Positions 6,993 to 17,227 are shown, counted from the stretch's first letter. The stretch is 64,000 nt of DNA from Leptolyngbya sp. 'hensonii' (GCF_001939115.1 NZ_MQTZ01000011.1:113998-177997), one strand, 5' to 3'. The notes: generated by a model from the sequence alone, not told the origin. Numbers and translations are program-made.

Positions 6993-7562
6993 TTATTGTC
7001 CCTGAGTGCGCCGAGTTCCAGTTGTCCGACCTGTTGTTCGGTTGCGGGTGGTTTTGGCTGAAGTCTTCGAAGCAACTGTACGGCCTCGCCCCTGATTGAA
7101 ACTTTCTTCTGGTTTGATTTCTAGCTCCATGGGTTCTGGGGTCACCGGAGCAGCAGTCAATTCTTCCCGACCAGAACTAGCTGGAGATTCCGCCAAACCC
7201 GGCATCATCAGGGTACTTCTATCACTCTCTGACAAAGGCTTCTGCTTTTGTCTTCTTTGCCGTCTTGGCGTAATGCCATTTCTTTCGCTGGACTTGCTTC
7301 GCCTCAGTCCCAGGGGAACGTAACGTCTAAGGGACCAGGAACTCACAGAAACACTCAGTTTGCCTGAAAGCAGGGCAGCAACTTCAGTGTATGTATACCC
7401 TTTAGCCAACGCAGCCCGGATTGATGGAGCAATCTGATGAATGGCTTCTACGATCGGCAAATATTCTGTTTCCTTTTTGGGCAATTCTTTCAGGAAGGAT
7501 TCTGCCTGCTCCAAGGTGGAGCGATTAACGGATCTACTTCTAGAAGATGTATGTGGGGTCAT
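6993..7562 (-). CDS. Hypothetical DNA-binding-like protein with basic tail
   Basis: 189 residues from the ATG at 7562 (MTPHTSSRSRS); an upstream in-frame start at 7706 would add 48 residues that do not look like protein. Residues 20-80 are helical and resemble a resolvase or KfrA-type HTH: APSIRAALAKGYTYTEVAALLS followed by SWSLRRYVP. The middle is basic (RRQRRQKQK) and the tail is a Thr/Arg/Gly-rich low-complexity stretch. This pattern is common in small cyanobacterial proteins of plasmid or mobile origin, but I cannot name a family. A role in DNA binding is inference. Confidence 0.6.
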   Translation of the reverse strand: MTPHTSSRSRSVNRSTLEQAESFLKELPKKETEYLPIVEAIHQIAPSIRAALAKGYTYTEVAALLSGKLSVSVSSWSLRRYVPLGLRRSKSSERNGITPRRQRRQKQKPLSESDRSTLMMPGLAESPASSGREELTAAPVTPEPMELEIKPEESFNQGRGRTVASKTSAKTTRNRTTGRTTGTRRTQGQ

Positions 7563-8313
7563 GGCAAGAGGCTCATTAGAGGGAGGCAAAAGAGAATAGA
7601 TTGCAAAATACTGAATTGAAACAACGGTCGGAATTATGACTTGAATGGACCGTAATTTATAAATTTTGCAGTCAAAACCTGATGAATTAGCAGTTTTATA
7701 ACACAACCTTAGTTACTTATAACAAATCTGGAAGTAGAAATTGAATTGAATCCAGTTGCATTGGCAAAACTGTTGCTTCGAGCCCACAAAACACATACCA
7801 AGCAATAAGAGTAGAAGTTTTCTTTGCCATCTGTTGATGCAAAAATGTTGTTATTACTGATGAAAAATTTGTGGTTTCACGGAAGAGAGTAACAGGAGTT
7901 ATTTCAGTGTTGTACTGCCGTGTATTTACGGAATCCCTTTCAAATTTTCATGTTCGCCTGGCTTTAAGGATCGAAAATCAAATCAAGTGGAGATTCGGGG
8001 GCGTGAGTGCATCCGACTTATGTAGCCCGCCCTGCAGGAAGCAGCGTATGCCTAACCAGGAGCTGAAGTCTTTGGTCAACCACCCAACATTAGCTTTCTG
8101 ACCAAAGCTATAAAGCTACGACGACAAGACAAAAGTCCACCTAGGTGCACTTTTCAAACATAGGGGATTTTCACCATTTGAGATCGAGCAATATACCAAA
8201 GATTCAAGCTCGATTAACTGACAAAGCTCGATACTCGACCGTTACAGCAGTGCCAGGATTAAATGGATACCCTGAGTAGGGAGATCTCTGAAAGAATGTT
8301 TCTAATTTAGGAA
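7563..8313. other. Long intergenic region without a supported gene
   Basis: About 750 bases with no frame that looks coding. The only structure I see is a hairpin with TTTGGTCA (8071-8078) and TGACCAAA (8099-8106) arms and no T-tract. The sequence is AT-rich near 7620-7760, where the promoter of the gene at 6993-7562 should lie. Confidence 0.4.
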
Positions 8314-8402
8314 CGGAGAGGGAGGGATTCGAACCCTCGGAGACACATACATGCCTCAACAGATTAGCAATCTGCCGCTTTCGACCACTCAGCCACCTCT
8401 CC
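8314..8402 (-). tRNA. tRNA-Ser (anticodon GCU)
   Basis: The minus strand reads GGAGAGGTGGCTGAGTGG at the 5' end and ends GGTTCGAATCCCTCCCTCTCC plus a G discriminator. The 7-bp acceptor stem, D-arm, anticodon loop TTGCTAA (anticodon GCT), an extended variable arm and a GGTTCGAATCC T-arm are all present, and the 89-base length fits a class II tRNA-Ser. No CCA is encoded. It decodes AGC/AGU. Confidence 0.95.
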
Positions 8403-8677
8403 ATGGTCTGAGAGTAGATCATAGCAGATCTATGGGAAAGTTTCAGCAGTTCCATTCCAAAAAATTGATCCCAATTCAATTAGGTTTTCCTTGCTTCAGG
8501 TCTCCCCGTGGGTGAAGGGCATCTTCGTCCTCACAGTTATCCTTGATTTAAGGGTGCCGATCGACTTAATTTCAGGATAAATGTTTCGAAATGAACGTTG
8601 CTGCCGCTTTATATCCCACCCTTAAAGTGGATAGATTTCTAGGTGATTTCTAGGTGATTTCTAAAAGGAATAAGTCT

Positions 8678-9379
8678 ATGCGGTCTGCGATCGCCCTCGA
8701 AGCACTTAAGCAAACAGCCCGTGGTTTTGGGCTGACTGTCCTGGCGATCGGAGCAGGTCTGGCCATCAGTTGTTTGATCCCTCGGCGCTGGCATCAGCCT
8801 CCCCAAACTAACTGTGACTTCAAGATCTACGTTGCCAGTGACGGGTTTCATGTCAGTTTGATTGTCCCCGTAACCAATGAAGCTTTTGATTGGCAACAAC
8901 ACCTGCCCCTACAAGAAATTGGACGGCAGAACCGTAAAGATTACCGCTACCTGAGTTTTGGCTGGGGAGAGCGATTTTTCTTCATGGAAACACCATCTTG
9001 GGATAAGGTCAATCCTCTGCATGCTTTGAAGGCCCTGGTTCTGCTCAATCCTTCAGTCATGAATGTACAGGGTTATCCGGAAGTTCCCCAGACCTGGGGA
9101 AGTACGGTGGTCAAAACAATCCGTATCGATCGGGAACATTACCTCCAACTCAATCAATTTATCGAGGCGTCTTTTCAAACGGATGCTCAGGGCCGAAAAA
9201 TCAGGGCCAGAGTTCATGAAGGCAGTAGTTTCTATGAGGCTAACGGTAAATACTCATTATTGAGAACCTGCAATACCTGGGCGGCTGAGGGGCTGGATGC
9301 GGCTGCCCTGCAAACCCCCCTCTGGTCAGGTCTGGCCTGGCCTATCATGCTTCATCTGAAGAGTGAATGTAAGAATTAG
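8678..9379 (+). CDS. DUF2459 / TIGR02117 family protein
   Basis: 233 residues from the ATG at 8678, which has AAGGAAT about nine bases upstream; a GTG at 8654 is less likely. A single hydrophobic segment near residues 15-35 (GLTVLAIGAGLAISCLIP) anchors or exports the protein. The family is marked by YVASDGFHVSLIVPV, YLSFGWGERFFFMETP and, near the end, a conserved Cys region LLRTCNTWAAEGL. The conserved His, Cys and Asn recall a papain-like/NlpC arrangement, but that is my inference and the family has no established function. Neighbours give no operon context. Confidence 0.85.
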   Translation: MRSAIALEALKQTARGFGLTVLAIGAGLAISCLIPRRWHQPPQTNCDFKIYVASDGFHVSLIVPVTNEAFDWQQHLPLQEIGRQNRKDYRYLSFGWGERFFFMETPSWDKVNPLHALKALVLLNPSVMNVQGYPEVPQTWGSTVVKTIRIDREHYLQLNQFIEASFQTDAQGRKIRARVHEGSSFYEANGKYSLLRTCNTWAAEGLDAAALQTPLWSGLAWPIMLHLKSECKN

Positions 9380-9555
9380 GATAGGTGCAATCCATAGATA
9401 AGGAGATGAAGCCCCCCAAGGCTATCCATTATTAATTAAAAACCCAAAAAGCTTGGTGACAAGCGCTTTCGGTTTTGAATAGCGAATTTTGAATTGCCTG
9501 CAGGGGCAAGCTTGTTAAAATGGCTGAGAATTGACTCTGCTTTATTTGCGAGTGC

Positions 9556-10875
9556 ATGACAGCCAATCCTGAAGACTTTTCCCAGCCCAATCCATCTGCC
9601 CCGGAGGGGCCTCCCTCCAGTTTGCCCCCGACTGAGGGCAATCCTACTGGTAATGGGGTAGGACCCGGTGGAACAACTCCGCCTGAGTCTGGGCCATTGG
9701 CCCATCGATCGCCCAACATCCAACCGGTAACCCCAGTTCCAGCTAACCCTCAATCGGCTAATTCTGCCGATTCCCCTTTGAACAACCCGATCATGGTGAC
9801 GTTAACCGCCTTTGCCATTTTGGTCCTGGGCCTGATTACCGGGATCGACTGGTTGCAAATTGCTGGTACTATCATGACACTATTTACCTCGATTCGCCTT
9901 GGCTGGCCTGCATTTAAGCCGATTCTGCAGGAAATGGTTTCTGAGAAGGAACAGCCCCTGATCATTGCCGCGATCGGACTGATCTTGACCCTGATCGGTT
10001 TCCTGCAAATTGTGGGGGTGAACCAGGCCCTGATTGCCTGGCTCAGCCAACCTGATTGGGATGCCCTGGGGGCTTTGGGTGAGATCTTTGGGGCTCTGGG
10101 ACAGATTTTGATTGCAGTCCTGGCTGTTTATATTGCCTGGCGACAGTATGTGATCTCCAAAGATCTGACCATTCAGCAAAATACGATTACCCAGCAACAG
10201 ACCATCGATGCCTATTTCCAGGGCGTCTCCGATCTGGTCTTGGATGAGGAGGGCCTGTTGGAAGATTGGCCCCAGGAACGAGCGATCGCAGAGGGACGAA
10301 CTGCAGCGATTCTGGCCAGCGTCAATGCGGAGGGGAAAGCCAAAGTGATTCGGTTTTTGTCTCGGGCCAAGATGTTGACGCCTCTGCGCCGCGATCGGCG
10401 GCTGGGGCGGGCCATTCTGGATGGGATTGGTGGATATGAGGAAGATCGCCTTCATGGCGTGCGGGTGATTGATCTGGGGGTGATGCTGGCACGCTCCGAT
10501 CTCTCTGATACGGATTTGCGCTGGACAGATTTGAGTGAGGCTAACCTGGTCAAAGCCAATCTGGCCCGGTGCGACCTGGTGAAGGCGAACTTCAGTCGCA
10601 CCATCCTGTATGGGGCCAATCTGCAGAACACGGATCTGGAGGGGGTCCGCTTCTTCTATGGCCGGTTAGAAAAGGCCAGTCCCCGCAGTCGGACGGAACC
10701 CCCCGACTATACGACAGGGGTCCACACTGGGGCCGTGGTCGAGAATGCAGACTTCACGGATGCGGAAGATCTCGGTGATGAGCAACGCTACTATCTTTGT
10801 GCCTGGGGTGGCACTAAAACGAGAGGAACCATACCCGGCGGATGTCAGGGCATTCCCAATTTACTGGGCCGCTAG
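9556..10875 (+). CDS. Membrane-anchored pentapeptide-repeat protein
   Basis: 439 residues. Residues 1-75 are Pro/Asn/Gly-rich and disordered. Hydrophobic segments follow at about 77-97 ([16 protein letters not shown]), 134-155 ([19 protein letters not shown]) and 178-196 ([16 protein letters not shown]), then a charged helical region with many Gln (QQNTITQQQ). From about residue 310 there is a short run of A(D/N)LXX pentapeptides ([21 protein letters not shown]) ending near 365. The C-terminal 70 residues contain two cysteines. The layout is like other cyanobacterial membrane pentapeptide proteins of unknown role. The stop lies 67 bases before the likely start of the glycosyltransferase, so they may share a transcript. 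Confidence 0.8.
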   Translation: MTANPEDFSQPNPSAPEGPPSSLPPTEGNPTGNGVGPGGTTPPESGPLAHRSPNIQPVTPVPANPQSANSADSPLNNPIMVTLTAFAILVLGLITGIDWLQIAGTIMTLFTSIRLGWPAFKPILQEMVSEKEQPLIIAAIGLILTLIGFLQIVGVNQALIAWLSQPDWDALGALGEIFGALGQILIAVLAVYIAWRQYVISKDLTIQQNTITQQQTIDAYFQGVSDLVLDEEGLLEDWPQERAIAEGRTAAILASVNAEGKAKVIRFLSRAKMLTPLRRDRRLGRAILDGIGGYEEDRLHGVRVIDLGVMLARSDLSDTDLRWTDLSEANLVKANLARCDLVKANFSRTILYGANLQNTDLEGVRFFYGRLEKASPRSRTEPPDYTTGVHTGAVVENADFTDAEDLGDEQRYYLCAWGGTKTRGTIPGGCQGIPNLLGR

Positions 10876-10942
10876 ATCCAATCTGCAATTTTACTCCCCA
10901 CCTCCTGCGGATGAAATTTGTGACATAACGTTCCCAATCCCT

Positions 10943-11884
10943 ATGCAGTTTCGATACTCTCTGGTAATTCCCATCTTTAATGAAGAGGTGACGCTGAAAG
11001 AGCTATATCACCGGCTAAAGCCAGTTATGGATAATCTGGATGGGCCAGTGGAGCTGATTCTGGTGAATGATGGGAGTCACGATCGTTCCCTGGAACTGAT
11101 GCAGGAACTGCATCAGCAGGATGGACGAATCTGCTACCTGAGTCTGGCGCGCAATTTTGGTCATCAGATTGCGGTAACCGCCGGGCTGAATTTTGCTCGC
11201 GGTGAGATTATTGTCGTTCTGGATGGAGACTTGCAAGATCCACCGGAACTGATTCCCGCCATGGTTGAGAAATGGCGACAGGGCTATCAGGTGGTCTATG
11301 CTCAGCGAACTCAACGGCATCGAGAGGGGTGGTTCAAGCGTTTCACCGCCTATGTGTTCTACCGTCTGCTCAAACAACTGGCGGATATCGATATCCCCCT
11401 GGATACAGGGGACTTTTGTCTGATGGATCGATGCGTCGTGAAGGTGCTGAACACCATGTCTGAGCGTAACCGCTATATTCGGGGCCTGCGATCGTGGGTT
11501 GGGTTTCGGCAAACAGCCATTCTCTACGAACGGGATCCTCGCTTTGCCGGGGAAGTGAAATATACCTTTCGTAAATCCTGGACTCTGGCGATTAATGGTC
11601 TGGTTTCTTTCTCCATTGTGCCCCTCAAAATCTCCACTTACATCGGCTTGTTCTCAGCCCTGATGGCGATTCTAATGGCGATTCTGATTCTTTACTGGCG
11701 GATTGTAGCTCCCCAATCCAGCTTGGTTGGGTTTGCAACTATCTTCGTGGCCATTTTCTTTTTGGGAGCCGTGCAACTGGTCAGCATTGGCATTCTGGGA
11801 GAATATATCGGTCGCATCTATGAGGAAGTCAAGGGCAGACCCCTTTACACCCTGAGTGAAATAGCCGGATTTGAACAGGAATAA
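10943..11884 (+). CDS. GT2 family glycosyltransferase (GtrB/DPM1-like)
   Basis: 313 residues from the ATG at 10943; the frame extends upstream inside the preceding gene but family homology begins at [11 protein letters not shown]. The GT-A fold shows VNDGSHDRS (nucleotide-binding DXS region) and [15 protein letters not shown] (metal-binding DxD). Two C-terminal membrane segments (about 233-258 and 266-290) end with [16 protein letters not shown], typical of polyprenyl-phosphate hexosyltransferases. It probably transfers a sugar from a nucleotide donor to undecaprenyl phosphate at the cytoplasmic membrane. The stop codon directly abuts the stop of the convergent gene at 11885. Confidence 0.9.
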   Translation: MQFRYSLVIPIFNEEVTLKELYHRLKPVMDNLDGPVELILVNDGSHDRSLELMQELHQQDGRICYLSLARNFGHQIAVTAGLNFARGEIIVVLDGDLQDPPELIPAMVEKWRQGYQVVYAQRTQRHREGWFKRFTAYVFYRLLKQLADIDIPLDTGDFCLMDRCVVKVLNTMSERNRYIRGLRSWVGFRQTAILYERDPRFAGEVKYTFRKSWTLAINGLVSFSIVPLKISTYIGLFSALMAILMAILILYWRIVAPQSSLVGFATIFVAIFFLGAVQLVSIGILGEYIGRIYEEVKGRPLYTLSEIAGFEQE

Positions 11885-13435
11885 TTACTTATCCAGATAA
11901 TAAAATCCGCGAATAAAGTTTACAACCACGGTTACGGGGGGCAGGGAGATTTTGATGCCTGTTGTCTGGGATTCTGAAGTCTGGCTATCCGGTTCATCAC
12001 TCAGTTTCTGGCCAAAGTGCTTGCCAAAGCCAGAATTGCGGTAAAGACTCAGGGTCTGATCATTGGTATTCCTAAGGGTGACTTCGGTGGGGGCACTCAA
12101 AAACAACGATCGTTCGGTGGGCAATTGAATCCCACTCAAAGCCTGATTCAGTTGACTCAAGGCGGTTGTGAGATGATTCATCCGTTCTAATTCTCTGACA
12201 CTGAAATCTCGATTCCCCCTGGATTGAATGACCTTCATCAGACCGGCGATATTGCGCTGGATGGCGCTGGCGTCATCGAAGGGTAAGACGACTGCAAAGG
12301 CGGCCATCAGAATTTGTTCATCGCTCTCGACACTGATTGTCAAGGTCGTGCGACGACGTCCTACCTCTATGCTGGGTGGCTTTTTGATCTCGGTGCAAAT
12401 CTGGGAAATTCGCCGGTAAGCAGCGGCCAACAGCACATTAGCTTCATGATCGAGAATACTGTCTATGGCAATCTGGATGCTGGGGGGGGTCGCCCGAAAG
12501 AATTTTTTGTATTCATCTTCATAGAGGCGGTACAGTTGAGACCGATCGCCCTCCGGGCTCAGGTCTACCCATTCGCAGGTTAATCCCTCCGTTTTGACCC
12601 CAAACCTGGGTAAACCATAGACCTTTGCGCCAGTTAGGGTTGCACCAGTCAGATCGGCTCCAATCCAATCGGCTCCAATCAAATTTACCTGACTCATGTC
12701 GGCATAGATCAGACTGGCATTCAGTAGATTGGCATAGCTCAAATCTGCTTTGCTGAGATCGGCCCCACTTAATTTAGCTTCACTCAGGTCAGTTCCGCTG
12801 AGCAGAGAACCACTCAGGTTGGCCCAACGAAGATTAGCCCCACTCAGATTGGCTCCCCGCAGGTCTACCTGGTTCAAGATCGCCTGTTTTAGTTCTGCCC
12901 CACTTAGATCGACCCCCCGGAGGTCAGCCTTAGCCAGATCAGCGCCCTGCAAGTTTACCTGATCCAGATTGGCCTCGCTCAAATTTGCGCCCCGCAGGTC
13001 AGCATTGCTGAGATTCGCACCAGCCAGATTTGCCTGTCGCAGTTTAGCTTCCTTCAGGTTCGCTTCCGTTAAATTGGCCTGCCGCAGGTCTACCCCGCTC
13101 AACTCGGCCAGAACCAATTCTGCCCGCACCAGTGCTGCCTGAATCAGCACCGCTCCGTTTAAGTCAGCCCGGATCAGGTTTGCAACGTTCAGAATGGCTC
13201 CATTCAGATTCGCCTTACTCAGATTCGCACCGCTCAATCGGGCCACATTGAACTTGGCCCCACTCAGGTTCGCACCACTCAAATTGGCTCCGCTCAGATT
13301 CGCCACACTCAAATTGGCCAGGCTCAGGTTTGCCTGACTCAGGTTCACGCCACTCAAATTGGCTTCCGTCAAGTTAATACCGACAAAGTTCCGTTCTCCA
13401 GCAGCGTATCTTGCCACCAGTTGCTCAACATCCAT
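11885..13435 (-). CDS. Large pentapeptide-repeat protein with a C-terminal globular domain
   Basis: 516 residues. From about residue 15 to 285 the chain is an almost unbroken series of A(N/D)LSG-type pentapeptides (around 50), predicted to form a right-handed quadrilateral beta helix. The remaining 230 residues, starting after TGAKVYGLPRFGV, form a mixed alpha/beta domain with a charged helix (YRLYEDEYKKFF) and no motif I recognise. No signal peptide or membrane segment, so probably cytoplasmic. The codon-level repeats are diverged, unlike the recent repeats at 819-1625. Its stop is back-to-back with that of the glycosyltransferase, leaving no room for a terminator. Confidence 0.88.
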   Translation of the reverse strand: MDVEQLVARYAAGERNFVGINLTEANLSGVNLSQANLSLANLSVANLSGANLSGANLSGAKFNVARLSGANLSKANLNGAILNVANLIRADLNGAVLIQAALVRAELVLAELSGVDLRQANLTEANLKEAKLRQANLAGANLSNADLRGANLSEANLDQVNLQGADLAKADLRGVDLSGAELKQAILNQVDLRGANLSGANLRWANLSGSLLSGTDLSEAKLSGADLSKADLSYANLLNASLIYADMSQVNLIGADWIGADLTGATLTGAKVYGLPRFGVKTEGLTCEWVDLSPEGDRSQLYRLYEDEYKKFFRATPPSIQIAIDSILDHEANVLLAAAYRRISQICTEIKKPPSIEVGRRRTTLTISVESDEQILMAAFAVVLPFDDASAIQRNIAGLMKVIQSRGNRDFSVRELERMNHLTTALSQLNQALSGIQLPTERSLFLSAPTEVTLRNTNDQTLSLYRNSGFGKHFGQKLSDEPDSQTSESQTTGIKISLPPVTVVVNFIRGFYYLDK

Positions 13436-13634
13436 CAGGTTTCCTGATCAATCTCCAAAAATTTAGCCGTGTCATTCCAGTCCTGAGACTGGCAGATGCA
13501 AAACCTTTTGGCATTAGAATCAAAAACGAGCACCAGACCTACAATGTGCCCTATGGGAGGGCGTCCGGGAACAATCTTCACTCAAACTTTAGACCCTGAA
13601 ATTGTTGACAGTATAGCGAGTCACGACAAATTTA

Positions 13635-14477
13635 ATGATTATTGGCATTATTGGGTTAGGACTGATTGGTGGATCGCTGGCGATCGACCTACGATCCCAG
13701 GGCTATTCTGTTCTGGGGGTGAGTCGCCGCATGCAGACTTGTGAAACAGCCTTGCGTCTGGGTATTGTGAATGATGCCAGTACAGAGTTACGACTGCTGG
13801 CTCCAGCAAACCTGATTTTCATTTGCACCCCGATCTCAGATATCCAGGCTACCGTTATTCAACTGCTTCCCCATCTGGCTCCCACCACTGTACTGACCGA
13901 TGTGGGTTCCGTCAAAACGTCAATTGTGAAGGCCCTTGACCCCCTGTGGCCCAATTTTGTCGGCGGACATCCCATGGCAGGAACAGCAGAAAGCGGCATT
14001 GAAGCAGCCCAAGCCGATTTGTTCGTGAACCGGGCCTATGTGTTGACGCCCACTGCAAAGACTCCTCCAACTGCATTGGAAACCGTAGCCCATGTAGTTC
14101 GGTTACTGAGAGCCAAGGTTTTTTTCTGTCGTCCTGAGGAGCACGATCGGGCTGTGGCCTGGATCTCTCACCTGCCCGTGGTGGTCAGCGCCGGATTGAT
14201 TGCTGCCTGTCAGCATGAGGCTGACCCAACCATTCTGGAACTGGCCCAGCAACTGGCCAGTTCAGGTTTTCGCGATACCAGTCGGGTGGGAGGGGGCAAT
14301 CCTCAGTTAGGGGTGATGATGGCCCGGTTTAATCGGGAAGACGTGTTGCGATCGTTAGCGGCCTATCGCCAGCATCTGGATCAGCTCACCACCTGTATTG
14401 AACAGGAAAACTGGGCCACCCTGGAGGACCATCTGAGGCAAACCCAGCAGGCCCGCCCAAAATTCATTCACGAATGA
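13635..14477 (+). CDS. tyrA: Prephenate/arogenate dehydrogenase
   Basis: 280 residues, the usual length of cyanobacterial TyrA without ACT or chorismate mutase domains. The N-terminal Rossmann motif GLGLIGGSLA binds NAD(P). Further family blocks are IFICTPISD, TDVGSVKTSIV and GGHPMAGTAESG, the last containing the catalytic histidine. It catalyses the oxidative decarboxylation that leads to tyrosine; in cyanobacteria studied so far the preferred substrate is arogenate with NADP, which I cannot verify here. Single gene with its own upstream region of about 200 bases. Confidence 0.95.
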   Translation: MIIGIIGLGLIGGSLAIDLRSQGYSVLGVSRRMQTCETALRLGIVNDASTELRLLAPANLIFICTPISDIQATVIQLLPHLAPTTVLTDVGSVKTSIVKALDPLWPNFVGGHPMAGTAESGIEAAQADLFVNRAYVLTPTAKTPPTALETVAHVVRLLRAKVFFCRPEEHDRAVAWISHLPVVVSAGLIAACQHEADPTILELAQQLASSGFRDTSRVGGGNPQLGVMMARFNREDVLRSLAAYRQHLDQLTTCIEQENWATLEDHLRQTQQARPKFIHE

Positions 14478-14629
14478 TTTTGGAGTTGTTCTAAGGTCTA
14501 CCTGGTTGGGACTTCAACTTTTTCAACCTTAGCCAAACTTGTGGGTTGGATGGAGTATCAACGTAACCTTATGTAACGTTGGGTTTCGCTGTGCTCCACC
14601 CAACCTACCAACACTCCTAAGAGTATTAG

Positions 14630-15448
14630 TCATTCTTGAGCCTGCGACAAAGCAATATTCTTTAACTTAATAAACTCCCTTGCAAAGACTTCTGCATTTT
14701 CACGACCACTCTGAACTGCAATATCCTCTCTATTAAATTTAGCGTTATTAGTCCAGTTATAGGAGCCATGAATTACCGTTTTTAAGTCTATGACACAGAA
14801 TTTGTGATGCATAGTATTTTTTTTGTATTTTCCAAGCTTTCTAATTCTATAAGTTTCAAATTCATCCTCATAATTTAAGCCAGAATCCTTATTTATCTCA
14901 TCATCATTTATTATCAATTGAATATTAATACCTTGGTCGCTTTTTATTAATAGTTCATCAAATAAAACTCTATCTGTGAACCAAGCGACAGCAATCCAGA
15001 TTGTAAATTCAGCAGAATTTATCTGCTCAATTATTTTTTCCTGAATTTGTTTGAAGTGAGCATCTACTGAAACCTCATCTTCCCTTCCATCATTTATAAG
15101 TCTCTGTGATATTAGAAGGCACTCATCAAAAAGAGCTTTTTCTGAATTCTTAATATCTAAGAACTTAATGAGTTTTTGAGTTCTCCAATGTTCAAGCAGA
15201 GCTGATATAAGCTTTCCTACTATTTGATTAGATTCTTCTTTCCAAAAAGCTCTCAATCGATTTGATTTTGAGCTGCTTGGGAGATTGTATTTCTCTTCTA
15301 TATCCTTGTACTTTTCTTCTACATTAATACCTGTATTATCAAGAATAAAATCCTTAAATGTTCGATCTGAAAAATTAAGGACATATCCCTTTTTCATTTC
15401 GAAAATCACTTCGAGTTTAGTTTTTTCAGTACTTGACAGATCTGACAT
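14630..15448 (-). CDS. Phospholipase D-fold protein, candidate nuclease effector
   Basis: 272 residues. The C-terminal half is a PLD-like domain with one HKD motif (HHKFCVIDLKTVIHGSYNWT, HxKxxxxD followed by GSxNWT), preceded by IWIAVAWFTDRVLFDEL; a single motif implies a dimer, as in Nuc-type endonucleases. The N-terminal 110 residues (GYVLNFSDRTFKDFILDNTGI, SKSNRLRAFWKEE, VGKLISALLEHW) form a separate helical domain that I recall from other putative defence-associated proteins, though I cannot name it. The gene is clearly more AT-rich than its neighbours (many poly-T runs, AAA/ATT codons), suggesting transfer. No partner gene lies on either side. Confidence 0.8.
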   Translation of the reverse strand: MSDLSSTEKTKLEVIFEMKKGYVLNFSDRTFKDFILDNTGINVEEKYKDIEEKYNLPSSSKSNRLRAFWKEESNQIVGKLISALLEHWRTQKLIKFLDIKNSEKALFDECLLISQRLINDGREDEVSVDAHFKQIQEKIIEQINSAEFTIWIAVAWFTDRVLFDELLIKSDQGINIQLIINDDEINKDSGLNYEDEFETYRIRKLGKYKKNTMHHKFCVIDLKTVIHGSYNWTNNAKFNREDIAVQSGRENAEVFAREFIKLKNIALSQAQE

Positions 15449-15733
15449 CTTTATATTTCCCCATTTGTGTCAATCTAAATATTATAAAGTCAAGGTTTTG
15501 CTTGGTTGCGTAGGTTGGGTGAAGCGGAGCGGAACCCAACCTTGATAAGGTTTTTATTGGTTTTTTCGGGCACTCTACTTAATCTTAAAATTAAGCTTAT
15601 GAAAGCAATATCTGATTAGATTCATTTCCGTCAAGATCTAAATCCCATTTCAGATGCACAGTTTTATGTAAAAATTCTTGATTTTGGGGAGTTTCCTTCC
15701 ACCCTTTGAGTCAGTGGTAAAGACATCACCACC

Positions 15734-15970
15734 TTACGGATCAGAATCAGGATGGTAGTTTCCCCATCCCAAGAATTCGTATTGTTTCTGCCGTGCTGCT
15801 TCCCAGCTTTCAGCTTCAAAAGTTTGAATCAGTTCGGCTTCTACATCCAATAAAGCACGGGCCGTTTGATTGCTTGTAGGAAAGAAATCATAGCTGCCAT
15901 CCTTGCTGCGCCACAACTCGTAAGTTGTTTGTTGTGAAAGAGGTACCATACTGACTACCTGTAATTTCAT
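15734..15970 (-). CDS. Small hypothetical protein
   Basis: 78 residues, acidic, with a C-terminal segment ELIQTFEAESWEAARQKQYEFLGWGNY of a type I associate with short cyanobacterial proteins of unknown function. No membrane segment or metal motif. It is divergent from the next gene with only 20 bases between starts, so the two must share a compact or overlapping promoter region. No function can be assigned. Confidence 0.65.
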   Translation of the reverse strand: MKLQVVSMVPLSQQTTYELWRSKDGSYDFFPTSNQTARALLDVEAELIQTFEAESWEAARQKQYEFLGWGNYHPDSDP

Positions 15971-15990
15971 CTCAGATTCAGATTAAACCT

Positions 15991-16395
15991 ATGGGACAAC
16001 TTGAGCGGCTGATTATGATGGCGGAGGATGAGCTGACCCAGTACAGCACCGATGCCCGCAAGCAGGAAAAGCTCCGGCAGAAAATTGGCCTGTCCGTGTC
16101 GGCTGCCGAGCAGAAGCAGGTGAAGGAAGCCCTGCTGGCTGAGATGCCCACAGACCCGATCAGTCAACTGCTGGAGCAGCAACGCCAGACGGTGGCCCTC
16201 CCTTTTTGGGGTATTGCCGGATTGGGCCTGCTCCTGGGGATTTCTTTTTCTCAGCCGGTGGATTTTATCGCCACGATCGTTGGGGCTACGATCGCGTTTA
16301 GGGTCCAGAAACGGGGCTGGAACTTACAGGCCAGACGCCTGGTCCTCAAAACCCTGGAAGAGATTGAGGAACGAACCCGCAAGCCATCAGAATAA
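15991..16395 (+). CDS. Hypothetical protein with two membrane segments
   Basis: 134 residues. The first 65 are a charged amphipathic helix region (EDELTQYSTDARKQEKLRQKIG, EQKQVKEALLAEM). Hydrophobic segments follow at about 70-85 (LPFWGIAGLGLLLGISF) and 88-103 (VDFIATIVGATIAF), and the C-terminus is basic. This looks like a small cyanobacterial membrane protein with a cytoplasmic coiled coil. Family unknown. Divergent from the gene ending at 15970. Confidence 0.65.
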   Translation: MGQLERLIMMAEDELTQYSTDARKQEKLRQKIGLSVSAAEQKQVKEALLAEMPTDPISQLLEQQRQTVALPFWGIAGLGLLLGISFSQPVDFIATIVGATIAFRVQKRGWNLQARRLVLKTLEEIEERTRKPSE

Positions 16396-16906
16396 TCAGC
16401 CCAATCCCTCAAACAAGATTGCCACCCCGCAGCTAAATCCAGGTAGGAGGGGACTGATTAATTCATCCATCGGAAAATAAAATGCTGGGGGCAAAGGCAG
16501 CCTGTCCCAGCCCACTTTGTCGAGACCAGGCTCGTAGTTCAGCATAAATTGCACCAGCAATGGCCTGGTGTCTCCAATGAGCACTCAGATGTTGATGGTG
16601 TCACAAGTCTAGCCCTGAGTAACGAATAACTCTATTGTCCTTCAATTGAAATATCAACCTCAAGGATTCACCTGATTCACAATCTAACCACAGCCAGTTT
16701 TTCTGCATGCAAAAGAAAAATTGGCTCACTTGGTAGCGGAGAATACTTATTTGTGCCATTTCAGTTCTGAAATCAGCGGAAAATGAGCCCCCTCTGAGTT
16801 GTCCAATGTATTGATCTGTAACAGACGCTGGACTTTTTCTAGAGACACTTTAGAATCCCTGAACTATAATTGCCGCAAAGTATTTGAGGAGTTGGATAGT
16901 ATTGCT
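16396..16906. other. Intergenic region upstream of HU
   Basis: About 510 bases with no coding frame I can support. The last 100 bases probably hold the HU promoter and leader. AGGAG occurs 15 bases before the HU ATG, too far for a classic ribosome binding site. Confidence 0.4.
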
Positions 16907-17227
16907 ATGAATAAGGGCGAACTCGTTGATGCCATCGCAAGCAAAGCTGAAGTCACCAAGAAAGGGGCAGATGCAGTACTGACAGCCGTTTTGGAGACGA
17001 TCGTAGATGCCGTCTCCAGTGGGGACAAAGTCACTCTGGTGGGCTTTGGTACCTTTGAAGTCCGGACCCGCAAAGCCCGTGATGGTCGCAATCCCCGCAC
17101 GGGTGAAGTCCTGAAAATTCCTGAAACCAAAGTTCCAGCTTTCTCTGCTGGAAAGTTGTTCCGGGAAAAAGTGGCTCCCGTTGTTGAGGAAGTTGAAGAA
17201 AAAAGCACCAAGAAGAAGAAGAAATAG
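16907..17227 (+). CDS. hup: HU-family DNA-binding protein
   Basis: 106 residues starting at MNKGELVDAIA, the canonical HU N-terminus; the frame extends upstream but those residues do not match the family. The beta-arm region is GFGTFEVRTRKARDGRNPRTGE, with the conserved RNPxTG that wraps into the DNA minor groove. The tail after residue 92 is an extra acidic then lysine-rich extension (VEEVEEKSTKKKKK). It acts as a dimeric nucleoid protein that bends DNA. Single gene followed by a strong hairpin. Confidence 0.95.
   Translation: MNKGELVDAIASKAEVTKKGADAVLTAVLETIVDAVSSGDKVTLVGFGTFEVRTRKARDGRNPRTGEVLKIPETKVPAFSAGKLFREKVAPVVEEVEEKSTKKKKK

Noticed and set aside
7871-8101. 76-codon frame between the basic-tail gene and tRNA-Ser
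   Set aside because: No ribosome binding site, no recognisable pattern, odd composition; treated as chance.
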